Source: Gorillibacterium sp.
Lineage (GTDB): Bacteria; Bacillota; Bacilli; Paenibacillales; NBRC-103111
Assembly: GCA_023511325.1 (NCBI GenBank)
Contig: JAIMBU010000268.1
Coordinates: forward strand, 1-5,290
DNA: 5,290 nt
Reading direction: 5' to 3'
Positions 1-5,290 of the stretch are shown one piece after another (the stretch's first letter is position 1; each line of letters opens with the position of its first letter). The position numbers and the translations under genes were made by a program. The notes below the pieces were generated by a model. It was given only the letters and a program-made list of their open reading frames with translations, had not been told where the DNA came from and ran no database searches.

Positions 1-8
1 GTTTATTC

Positions 9-190
9 TAACGGAACTGAGCGTCGTTATTAACCCCAAAATAGCTTGTCCTTATTGTGACGGAACTGAGCGCCGTTATTCGGGGGAATGAGAGCCTAAA
101 CAGGATCTTTCCCAGCAAATAGTGGCGCTCAGTTCCGTTAGATTTTCATAGTGCCTCGTTTTCTGCAAATAAGGTCGCTCAGTTCCGTAA
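9..190. repeat. Symmetric array of four 23-bp intergenic repeat units (two direct, two inverted)
   Basis: Four units lie at 9-31 (+), 58-80 (+), 118-140 (-) and 168-190 (-). All four share the exact core ACGGAACTGAGCG, and most end in a TTATT-like edge. Unit 1 is itself a weak palindrome, with TAACG at one edge and CGTTA at the other. The layout is mirror-like: units 1 and 4 are centred near 99.5, and units 2 and 3 near 99. Bases 60-74 pair perfectly with 124-138 (15 bp), and 11-23 pair with 176-188 (13 bp), giving two nested stems. I recall similar ACGGAACTGAG units as frequent between genes in Paenibacillus, but cannot confirm that here. The array lies downstream of the oxidoreductase and may act as an RNA-structural or transcription-ending region. 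No transposase or clear target-site duplication is visible. Confidence 0.85.
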
Positions 191-246
191 GCGATAAAGG
201 CGATACACCTACAACAGCGTTAGGAAACAGTATGATTGTTGATTCT

Positions 247-279
247 GCTGGCTGCATGCTGGCTGCATGCTGGTTGCAT
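247..279. repeat. Three-copy 11-bp tandem repeat
   Basis: The unit GCTGGCTGCAT occurs at 247-257 and 258-268 without change, and at 269-279 with one substitution (C to T). The period is one DNA helical turn, and GCATGC palindromes form at the unit joins. It begins 17 bp beyond the oxidoreductase stop codon, in non-coding DNA. It is probably a slippage-type expansion; no function is evident. The stretch between this repeat and the array to its left (191-246) shows nothing recognisable. Confidence 0.85.
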
Positions 280-295
280 GACATTAGAATATTGT

Positions 296-1270
296 CTATC
301 TGTAATAATTACTCACCAGCGTCTCCATCACTCGCGTCGTCCGCAGCGCCGTTTCACCAGTGCTGATCGCCTTGCCTTTTCCCAATAGGTCATCCACAAT
401 CGTTTGAATCAGTGGCTGTTGGACGTGTTCAGGATGTGGGATAAGCTCGGCATGCTCGCCTGCTGCTGTACGCAAGACGATTGGCTTGTCTCCAAAGGTA
501 GAAAAGGTTATGCTGCCTCGAGTGCCCACAATCTCATTATGCTCTTCATCCATAAAAGCATGAAAGCACCATAACCCCGTACCATGAACGCCGGATTCGA
601 ATAGGTATTGAGCTGAAACTGTATCTTCGGCTTGATAGGGACTGCCCATATTGGAGGCGTGCCCGCTAGCATCTTGTATCGGACCGAGTAGATAATCCAG
701 AAGGTCTAACGTATGACTGCCGACATCGAGAAACAAGCCGCCACCTGAAATTGTCGGATTTACTCTCCAATAACTATCGCTTGTTTTTATAGTCGGTTTC
801 TCCATATGAAGCGTGCGAACAAAGCGAATTTCTCCAATGGCTCCTGAATCGAGCCATTCTTTGACCTTTTGGAAGCGGGCAAGTCCTCTGCGGTAAAAGG
901 CAACATAAAGCGGGATGTTTGCCTCCCGGCAAGCGGATAGCATCTGCTCGCATTCTCTACGGCTCATCCCCATCGGCTTTTCCACATAAACGGGTTTGCC
1001 TGCTTGTGCTGCCGCCAATGTGTAATCCATATGAGTAGAGGGTGGCGTTGCTACATAGATGGCATCAACATCGGGGTCAGCAATCAATGAAGCTACTTGG
1101 TCATACCAACGGGGCACACCATGCCTTCTGGCATAATCCTCCGCAAGCGATCCATTTCGCCGCATGACGGCAACTAGCTCTGATCCGTTAGCTTTTTGCA
1201 GAGCGGGACCACTCTTGATCTCCGTTACATCACCACAGCCGATAATGCCCCAACGTATATTGTCCTTCAT
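296..1270 (-). CDS. Gfo/Idh/MocA-family NAD(P)-dependent oxidoreductase
   Basis: This is a complete 324-residue protein, the usual length for the family. It has no signal peptide or membrane segment and is expected to be cytoplasmic. The N-terminal Rossmann fold (about 1-120) opens with a nucleotide-binding loop, GIIGCGDV at residues 8-15. The family motif EKPMG follows at 97-101, and K98 is the expected catalytic lysine. The C-terminal alpha/beta substrate domain contains SGGGLFLDVGSH at 175-186; D182 and H186 match the Asp and His that complete the active site in inositol dehydrogenase-like enzymes. Members oxidise or reduce a hydroxyl or keto group on sugars, inositols or their acids, and the sequence does not reveal which. 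The ATG start is backed by a TGGAGG ribosome site 7 nt upstream; the stop is TAG. The gene follows the rhamnosidase in the same direction after 190 bp, so a role with the released sugar is plausible but inferred. Confidence 0.95.
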   Translation of the reverse strand: MKDNIRWGIIGCGDVTEIKSGPALQKANGSELVAVMRRNGSLAEDYARRHGVPRWYDQVASLIADPDVDAIYVATPPSTHMDYTLAAAQAGKPVYVEKPMGMSRRECEQMLSACREANIPLYVAFYRRGLARFQKVKEWLDSGAIGEIRFVRTLHMEKPTIKTSDSYWRVNPTISGGGLFLDVGSHTLDLLDYLLGPIQDASGHASNMGSPYQAEDTVSAQYLFESGVHGTGLWCFHAFMDEEHNEIVGTRGSITFSTFGDKPIVLRTAAGEHAELIPHPEHVQQPLIQTIVDDLLGKGKAISTGETALRTTRVMETLVSNYYR

Positions 1271-1277
1271 TTACTAG

Positions 1278-1283
1278 CCTCCA
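1278..1283 (-). promoter_or_regulatory. Ribosome binding site of the oxidoreductase
   Basis: On the minus strand this reads TGGAGG, 7 nt before the ATG at 1268-1270. It fixes the start codon of the oxidoreductase. Confidence 0.85.
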
Positions 1284-1310
1284 TAGCTCTGTACTAATTT
1301 CTTTGTAGAC

Positions 1311-1319
1311 AATATAGCA
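1311..1319 (-). promoter_or_regulatory. Candidate extended -10 promoter element for the oxidoreductase
   Basis: The minus strand reads TGCTATATT, close to the extended -10 pattern TGnTATAAT with one mismatch. There is no good -35 box at the usual spacing, which is tolerated in extended -10 promoters. It would start RNA near 1304 and leave a leader of about 34 nt that includes the ribosome site. This would let the oxidoreductase be transcribed apart from the rhamnosidase. It is a prediction from pattern only. Confidence 0.3.
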
Positions 1320-1337
1320 CTTCTATGGCTTATATAG

Positions 1338-1469
1338 CTAGAATCGGCTAAATCTCCTGAACCTTATTTCATTGAAATGGGTGAACCTGTTCGTGAAGGT
1401 ATTGGCCTAATAGTAGATAAGGGTTCTATTCGGTTGATGGTTGAAGAGGTTAGTCGAGAGCTAAGCTAG
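1338..1469 (+). pseudogene. Coding-like remnant: 43 open codons ending in TAG, no proper start
   Basis: The plus strand is open from just after a TAG at 1335-1337 to a TAG at 1467-1469. Its codons are strikingly gene-like, rich in GAA, GGT, GTT and ATT with purine-first usage. The translation includes PYFIEMGEPVREG and, after a short interval, IRLMVEEVSRELS at the C-terminus. An internal ATG at 1377 would give 30 residues, but no ribosome site precedes it, so an intact small gene is unlikely. It may be the 3' end of a gene otherwise deleted. The spacing FIExGExVxxG resembles the turn before the modified lysine in biotinyl/lipoyl domains, but the MKM/MKL lysine motif is absent, so I do not assign a family. 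Its last 9 bases overlap the rhamnosidase stop region on the other strand. A chance open frame remains possible. Confidence 0.35.
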
Positions 1470-1477
1470 CTTCGACT
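1452..1477 (-). terminator. Hairpin across the rhamnosidase stop codon, possible weak terminator
   Basis: Bases 1452-1457 pair with 1472-1477, and 1459-1462 pair with 1468-1471. That makes a 10-bp stem with one bulged base and a 5-nt loop, straddling the TAG at 1461-1463. No run of U follows in the minus-strand RNA, so it is not a classical intrinsic terminator. It could slow transcription or protect the 3' end of the rhamnosidase message. It also covers the stop of the plus-strand remnant. Confidence 0.3.
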
Positions 1478-4211
1478 GGAAGGTATAGCTGCCTGAGCCT
1501 GCTTGCACAACAAGATATCCGTCGCTCACTGCTACTGAAGCAATACCTGCTACTGCTTCAATCGGCTTACCAGATTCGTAAACGGTGCTTCCTTCGCTCA
1601 TTGGCACATAGATAAGGGCATGCACATTAGGAGGAAGTACCACCTTCAGGCTTAGGCTGCAGGATTCCTCCCTTTGCCATTTCACGTGAACCTCGCCTTG
1701 GGGTAATCGATGGCTGGCCATCACCCAATCGATGTCTTTGGCAATGAAAGGTTTGATCAGAAGATCGGCTGTCTCGGGTCCGCTTCCATCATAATCTCGG
1801 ACGATTCCTGCCAGGTGACGGTAAAACCATTCTTCAACATGGCCCAGCATAAAGTGGTTTTGGGACTTGCCCGAAGTCGGTCCGTCCCAATGCTCAGTCA
1901 AAGCCGTCGCTCCATGAAGCACCTGATACCCATAACTGGGATCATCTGTCTGGTTGAGCATGGCTGCAATCACATCTGAACGTCCGCCATTAGCGAGCGC
2001 TTGTAGAACAAGCCGGTGTCCTACGTCCCCACTGGTTGTATGCCAGCCTCTTTCCTCAATATCCCGACAGATATGACTGAGCACATGGGAAATCTGTGGC
2101 GCCGCAGTCATCCCCAGAGAGATTGGGGTCGCGTTGGAGGTTTGGCTGCCGCTTCCGTATAGGTTGTCCGCTTCATGGAAGAACTGTGAGTGGAAGGCGG
2201 TATTCACCTCCGTTGCTTGCTCCGCAAACTCCGTAGCCGCCGCTAATTCACCTAATAGGGTTGCTACCTGCTCCAGAATTCGCAGCATGGCGTAATAATA
2301 AGCAGTTGCCGTTACCGGTATAGGCGTATTCTGGGCAAAAGGCGGATTTGGCCCGACATCAGCCCAATCTCCCAATCCATGGCTCACAATGCCATCACGA
2401 GAGCATTTCTCCAGGTAGTTGACGTAACGAGCCATCCCCTCGTAATGCTCCTCTAGAATTCTCCTATCTTTGCTCCAATGATAGAGATACCACGGAACGA
2501 ACACATAAGCGCCGCCCCATTCCGGCGAATCCCGGAAGCCACCCTCGAATACCGCATATTCGGGGCTGATGCTTGGAACCAGTCCAGTGGGAAGCTGCGA
2601 CTGGGACATGTCTCGTACCGACTTGCGTAAGAGGTTGGGCAGGTCATAATTATACAGCACTGCCGGGCCCATCAGATGAGTTTGTTCCAGCCAGCCTAAC
2701 TTCTCGCGGTGGGGACAATCCGTAAATACACTCTTCACATTGCTGATAATTGCCCAATTAATGATCTCGTGGATTCTGTTCCACAGGGGGTTAGAGGAAG
2801 CAAAGTGTCCAATGGTCTGAATATCAGGATAGATCAGCTGGCCTTCCAGCTGTTCCAGTACCGGAAGTCCATCGTTGCCACCCTCTGCCACAAGAGAGCG
2901 TGGAATTACTCCTTCAATCTGTATATACCGGTAGCCTGTATAAGTAAAACGAGGATGCCAGCATTCTTTTCCCGTTCCTTTTAACGTATAGGTAAACGTA
3001 TTCGCGGCTTCTCCCTGCTGCTGAAGCTCCTGCCGGACTTTTCCTTTGGCATCAATAAGCTCTGCTGGGATTACCTTGACTCGCTGGCCTGTAACCCCGC
3101 CGCTTACTTGTAGGTTGAACCAGCCGGAGAAATTCTGTCCGAGGTCGGCCACATAGATACCAGGCTCAGGTTCCGACCAGGATACAGGTAGGATTGTAGC
3201 CATCACCTTATTCGGTGAAGTGCGCTCCGCGCAAAGAATTCCACCCGGTCCCTCTACGATTACGGCTGTACTCCAGCGGTCATCCATAGCGAAGCCAGGT
3301 TTATCCCAGCCCGGCAGTTCTCTTCTTGCATCGTAATCTTCTCCGCCGTACATACAGGAATAAACAATCGGACCGGAAGCAGCTTGCCACTCTTCATTGC
3401 TAGATAAAATTTCCGTTACGCCATCCTCGTATTCCAACACGATTTGAACGATCACCGACGGATCACCCTGAATGACAGAACGGGCCGGTTTGTTCCGCTG
3501 CATGCCGCGTTTAATATAACGGCCATCCTCATCGTTAATGTTGTAGAAGCCGTTGCCCAACATAATTCCAATGGCATTCTCGCCCTGTACAAGCATATCC
3601 GTTAGATCATGGGTCACGTACAAGCAGCCAATATTGTAATGAGTCCAACCAGGCTCCAGAACATGATCTCCCACTTTTTCCCCATTTACCCGCAGTTCAA
3701 ACTGACCCAACCCGCAGATATAGGCACGCGCTTTACGAAAAGGACGATCAAGAGTCATTTCTCGACGAAAAAGCGGCTGGGGACGTGAGTTTACATATCC
3801 ATCAACCGGCTCCCAGCCTTTAGTACTCAGCAGGTCAGCCCCTATCCATTGCGCCTGCCAATCGCTTGGGTTAAGCAACCCCATCTCCCAAGAGGCGGTT
3901 GTGCTCTCAACGGCTTTTCCCTCCGAGCTCCAAACCGTGACGAACCAATAGTAGATCTGGCGGGAGACCAATGTCGGCCCCTGATATAGAATGTTAATCT
4001 GGTCAGGGGACTCCAATCTGCCACTATCCCACAGGATCTCCCCAACCTCTTCCTGCAGTTTAGGATCGACACCTACCACAATTCGATACGCTTGCTGAAA
4101 TAAAGAGCGGGCTTCTGTGGGGCCGAAGCTCCAGCTAAAGCTTGGATTTACTACATCAATTCCTAGGGGATTAATCTGATCCTCTACCGTTAAACGTTCA
4201 AGCGTAAGCAC
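1461..4211 (-). CDS. Family GH78 alpha-L-rhamnosidase
   Basis: This 916-residue enzyme hydrolyses terminal alpha-L-rhamnose from oligosaccharides or glycosides by inversion. It lacks a signal peptide, so it should act in the cytoplasm on imported substrate. Domains follow the GH78 order. An Ig-like N-terminal domain (about 1-110) has NPLGIDVVNPSFSW. The rhamnosidase N domain (about 150-320) contains VNGEKVGDHVLEPGWTHY, with its Trp at 189. A beta domain (about 335-440) has DLGQNFSGW from 356. The (alpha/alpha)6 catalytic barrel (about 465-805) and a C-terminal beta-sandwich (about 815-912) complete it. In the barrel, DCPHREKLGW starts at D498, and E503 matches the expected general acid. GLGDW sits at 612-616, and E773 in TEHWDG fits the expected general base. 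Q510 stands where Bacillus RhaB-type enzymes carry Asp, and the loop between E773 and H786 is short; both suggest a subfamily with its own specificity. The GTG start has a good ribosome site, and the N-terminus matches the family. Confidence 0.97.
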   Translation of the reverse strand: MLTLERLTVEDQINPLGIDVVNPSFSWSFGPTEARSLFQQAYRIVVGVDPKLQEEVGEILWDSGRLESPDQINILYQGPTLVSRQIYYWFVTVWSSEGKAVESTTASWEMGLLNPSDWQAQWIGADLLSTKGWEPVDGYVNSRPQPLFRREMTLDRPFRKARAYICGLGQFELRVNGEKVGDHVLEPGWTHYNIGCLYVTHDLTDMLVQGENAIGIMLGNGFYNINDEDGRYIKRGMQRNKPARSVIQGDPSVIVQIVLEYEDGVTEILSSNEEWQAASGPIVYSCMYGGEDYDARRELPGWDKPGFAMDDRWSTAVIVEGPGGILCAERTSPNKVMATILPVSWSEPEPGIYVADLGQNFSGWFNLQVSGGVTGQRVKVIPAELIDAKGKVRQELQQQGEAANTFTYTLKGTGKECWHPRFTYTGYRYIQIEGVIPRSLVAEGGNDGLPVLEQLEGQLIYPDIQTIGHFASSNPLWNRIHEIINWAIISNVKSVFTDCPHREKLGWLEQTHLMGPAVLYNYDLPNLLRKSVRDMSQSQLPTGLVPSISPEYAVFEGGFRDSPEWGGAYVFVPWYLYHWSKDRRILEEHYEGMARYVNYLEKCSRDGIVSHGLGDWADVGPNPPFAQNTPIPVTATAYYYAMLRILEQVATLLGELAAATEFAEQATEVNTAFHSQFFHEADNLYGSGSQTSNATPISLGMTAAPQISHVLSHICRDIEERGWHTTSGDVGHRLVLQALANGGRSDVIAAMLNQTDDPSYGYQVLHGATALTEHWDGPTSGKSQNHFMLGHVEEWFYRHLAGIVRDYDGSGPETADLLIKPFIAKDIDWVMASHRLPQGEVHVKWQREESCSLSLKVVLPPNVHALIYVPMSEGSTVYESGKPIEAVAGIASVAVSDGYLVVQAGSGSYTFQSKLA

Positions 4212-4220
4212 TCGCTTATT

Positions 4221-4229
4221 CCACCTTCC
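4221..4229 (-). promoter_or_regulatory. Ribosome binding site supporting the GTG start of the rhamnosidase
   Basis: The minus strand reads GGAAGGTGG, ending 9 nt before the GTG at 4209-4211. No ATG lies nearby in frame, and the protein begins with the expected GH78 N-terminal sequence, so this site decides the start. Confidence 0.8.
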
Positions 4230-4296
4230 GTGATACCGATCTATGAGTCGTTATCAGGGTACAAGGAATGCAGCGGAGAGCGGGAGGAGAATTCGT

Positions 4297-4333
4297 GCAA
4301 ATAGGTGCACAAATCGCGCAAGTAGGTGCACAA
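4297..4333. repeat. Two 16-bp direct repeats with 21-bp spacing upstream of the rhamnosidase
   Basis: GCAAATAGGTGCACAA (4297-4312) and GCAAGTAGGTGCACAA (4318-4333) differ at one base and are spaced by 21 bp, two helical turns. Each contains the palindrome GTGCAC. They lie 86-122 bp upstream of the rhamnosidase start and directly downstream of the AraC-type regulator gene. AraC-family proteins often bind paired direct sites about 21 bp apart, so these could be its operator. The competing view is that TAGGTGCACAA-type units are a dispersed repeat; I recall such units from Paenibacillus intergenic regions. The repeats are certain; the role is not. In the remainder of this gap (4212-4391) I find no convincing -35/-10 pair and no strong terminator after the regulator. 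Confidence 0.75.
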
Positions 4334-4391
4334 CGCGCTTGAGATAAATGCTGCCATCACTTTGTTGGCCTTGCATATGTTGGAACCAGCA

Positions 4392-5290
4392 TTACCATGC
4401 CGAACTTATAGCTGTCATGCCTGCGACAATAATCCGATATTCAAGCGGTGACATGCCCTCGTGTTGGCGGAAGCTTCGACTGAAATACTTGGAATCGATA
4501 TAGCCGCATTGGTAAGCTATTTCCTGAATGGATTGTGCAGTTTGAAGCAAGAGACTTGCAGCCTTCCTCATCCGCACAACGGTAAAGAAGGCCTGTGGAC
4601 TCATATCCATCTGCTCCTTGAACAACCTGCGAAAGTGGCTCTCCGAGAAATGCGCTGACCCGCAAATCTCATTAAATTCAGCAGACATAATGCACTCCGC
4701 CTGCTCCAGCGCTTCAATCTGGCGGATGATTTCCAGCAGATCGGTTCGTTCCTTGCCACCTCGGGCAGGTTTATGCCCTTGCTCTGAGAGCTCGTTAACC
4801 GTAATTTCACCACACTGAATCTCTTGCACCAGTTGGAGCACCAGTTGAAGGAAGTAGGATTGCAAGTAAATATCTCGATAGAGTGACGAGTTGCCATATA
4901 TCATGCTAATCTGATCCGCCAAGGCAAAGGCCTGCTTGGATGCTGCCTGAAGAACGACCACATTATCTAGCCAGATAGAGCGGCTTTCGATCCGCTGTTC
5001 GGACTGCTTCGCTTCCTTCTCAATGAAATGCCACAGCTCATCATTCATCTGCGGCCGCTTCTCCCAGTCAAAGTGGATAGCGATATGGGATTCTACTGCT
5101 TCAAATTCCTTGATACTGTGGACGATACCTGGCGGAATCATCAGGATAGAGCCGGGGTTATAGGCTACTTTGATACCGGAGGATTCCACCTCACCGCTGC
5201 CTTCCATCACAAGAATAAACTCGTGATCATAGATGAATCGAGGTGCAGCATTAATCGTTTTTCGGCAAAAATGAGCGAAGCGTATATAAG
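4392..5290 (-). CDS. AraC-family transcriptional regulator, 5' end beyond the window
   Basis: The frame stays open from the TAA at 4392-4394 to the window edge, giving 298 visible codons and no credible start. The visible N-terminal part is a cupin-like sugar-sensing domain, with RFIYDHEFILVMEGSGEVES near visible residues 17-36 and PGSILMIPPGIVHSI at 45-59. A helical linker follows. The C-terminal DNA-binding domain (about 185-290) has two helix-turn-helix units. The first is around FNEICGSAHFSESHFRRLFK, followed by MSPQAFF; the second is around SIQEIAYQCGYIDSKYFSRS, followed by GMSPLEYR, the family signature. A GTG at 5208-5210 and an ATG at 5205-5207 are not the start: neither has a ribosome site and both would cut through the cupin. 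It lies upstream of the rhamnosidase in the same direction, 180 bp away, and is its likely local regulator, probably an activator. The inducer is unknown. Confidence 0.95.
   Translation of the reverse strand, partial: YIRFAHFCRKTINAAPRFIYDHEFILVMEGSGEVESSGIKVAYNPGSILMIPPGIVHSIKEFEAVESHIAIHFDWEKRPQMNDELWHFIEKEAKQSEQRIESRSIWLDNVVVLQAASKQAFALADQISMIYGNSSLYRDIYLQSYFLQLVLQLVQEIQCGEITVNELSEQGHKPARGGKERTDLLEIIRQIEALEQAECIMSAEFNEICGSAHFSESHFRRLFKEQMDMSPQAFFTVVRMRKAASLLLQTAQSIQEIAYQCGYIDSKYFSRSFRQHEGMSPLEYRIIVAGMTAISSAW

Noticed and set aside
2..91. A plus-strand open frame from the window edge to a TGA at 89-91 through the first two repeat units
   Set aside because: The frame is made by repeat units and intervening non-coding DNA, and no domain or gene context supports it. 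A partial gene entering from the left cannot be fully excluded.
9..190. CRISPR array
   Set aside because: The units occur in both orientations, the inter-unit sequences do not fit a repeat-spacer pattern, and no cas gene is present.
151..366. A 71-codon plus-strand frame at the left end
   Set aside because: It has no ribosome site, starts inside the repeat array, runs through the 11-bp tandem repeat, and overlaps the 3' end of the well-supported oxidoreductase on the other strand.
1710..1979. Plus-strand open frame of 89 codons inside the rhamnosidase
   Set aside because: It is antisense to a conserved part of the GH78 catalytic barrel and shows no protein-like features or ribosome site; it is a shadow of the real gene.
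3842..4072. Minus-strand frame overlapping the rhamnosidase N-terminal region
   Set aside because: It is out of frame with clear GH78 sequence and has no separate start signal.
4315..4338. GCGC...GCGC stem around the second direct repeat as a terminator after the regulator
   Set aside because: The stem is only about 4 bp and no U run follows.
4212..4391. A sigma-A promoter for the rhamnosidase (TTGTAC with TAGATC)
   Set aside because: The spacing is about 15 bp and both boxes are poor matches, so no promoter is called. An activator-dependent promoter could still be present.
4441..4897. Several short frames on both strands within the AraC-type gene
   Set aside because: They overlap the conserved helix-turn-helix coding region and have no independent support.

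Overview
The window looks like part of a carbohydrate-utilisation locus from a Gram-positive spore-former of the Paenibacillus/Cohnella kind. That assignment is an inference. It rests on strong GGAGG-type ribosome binding sites, roughly balanced base composition, a cytoplasmic GH78 rhamnosidase next to an AraC-type regulator and a Gfo/Idh/MocA oxidoreductase, and two kinds of short intergenic repeat that I recall as typical of Paenibacillus intergenic DNA. No rRNA, tRNA, CRISPR array or transposase gene is visible.

All three convincing genes are on the minus strand, so transcription runs from the right end to the left. At the right (4392-5290) is an AraC-family regulator whose start lies outside the window. 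A 180-bp gap (4212-4391) follows, holding two 16-bp direct repeats exactly 21 bp apart. Next is a full-length GH78 alpha-L-rhamnosidase (1461-4211, GTG start with a good ribosome binding site). A second gap (1271-1460) carries a candidate promoter for the last gene and, on the opposite strand, a 43-codon coding-like remnant. Last is a complete Gfo/Idh/MocA oxidoreductase (296-1270).

The first 295 bases contain no gene. They hold four copies of a 23-bp unit (two direct, two inverted) arranged symmetrically around position 99, then a plain stretch (191-246) in which I see nothing, then a three-copy 11-bp tandem repeat just downstream of the oxidoreductase stop.

The likely combined role is this: the AraC-type protein senses a sugar or oligosaccharide and controls the rhamnosidase, which removes terminal alpha-L-rhamnose from imported oligosaccharides or glycosides inside the cell. 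The oxidoreductase may process a released sugar or derivative. No transporter or rhamnose-catabolic gene is in view, so the substrate is open. I see no clear new multi-gene system. The items most worth a second look are the symmetric repeat array, the coding-like remnant between the rhamnosidase and the oxidoreductase, and the 21-bp-spaced repeats upstream of the rhamnosidase.
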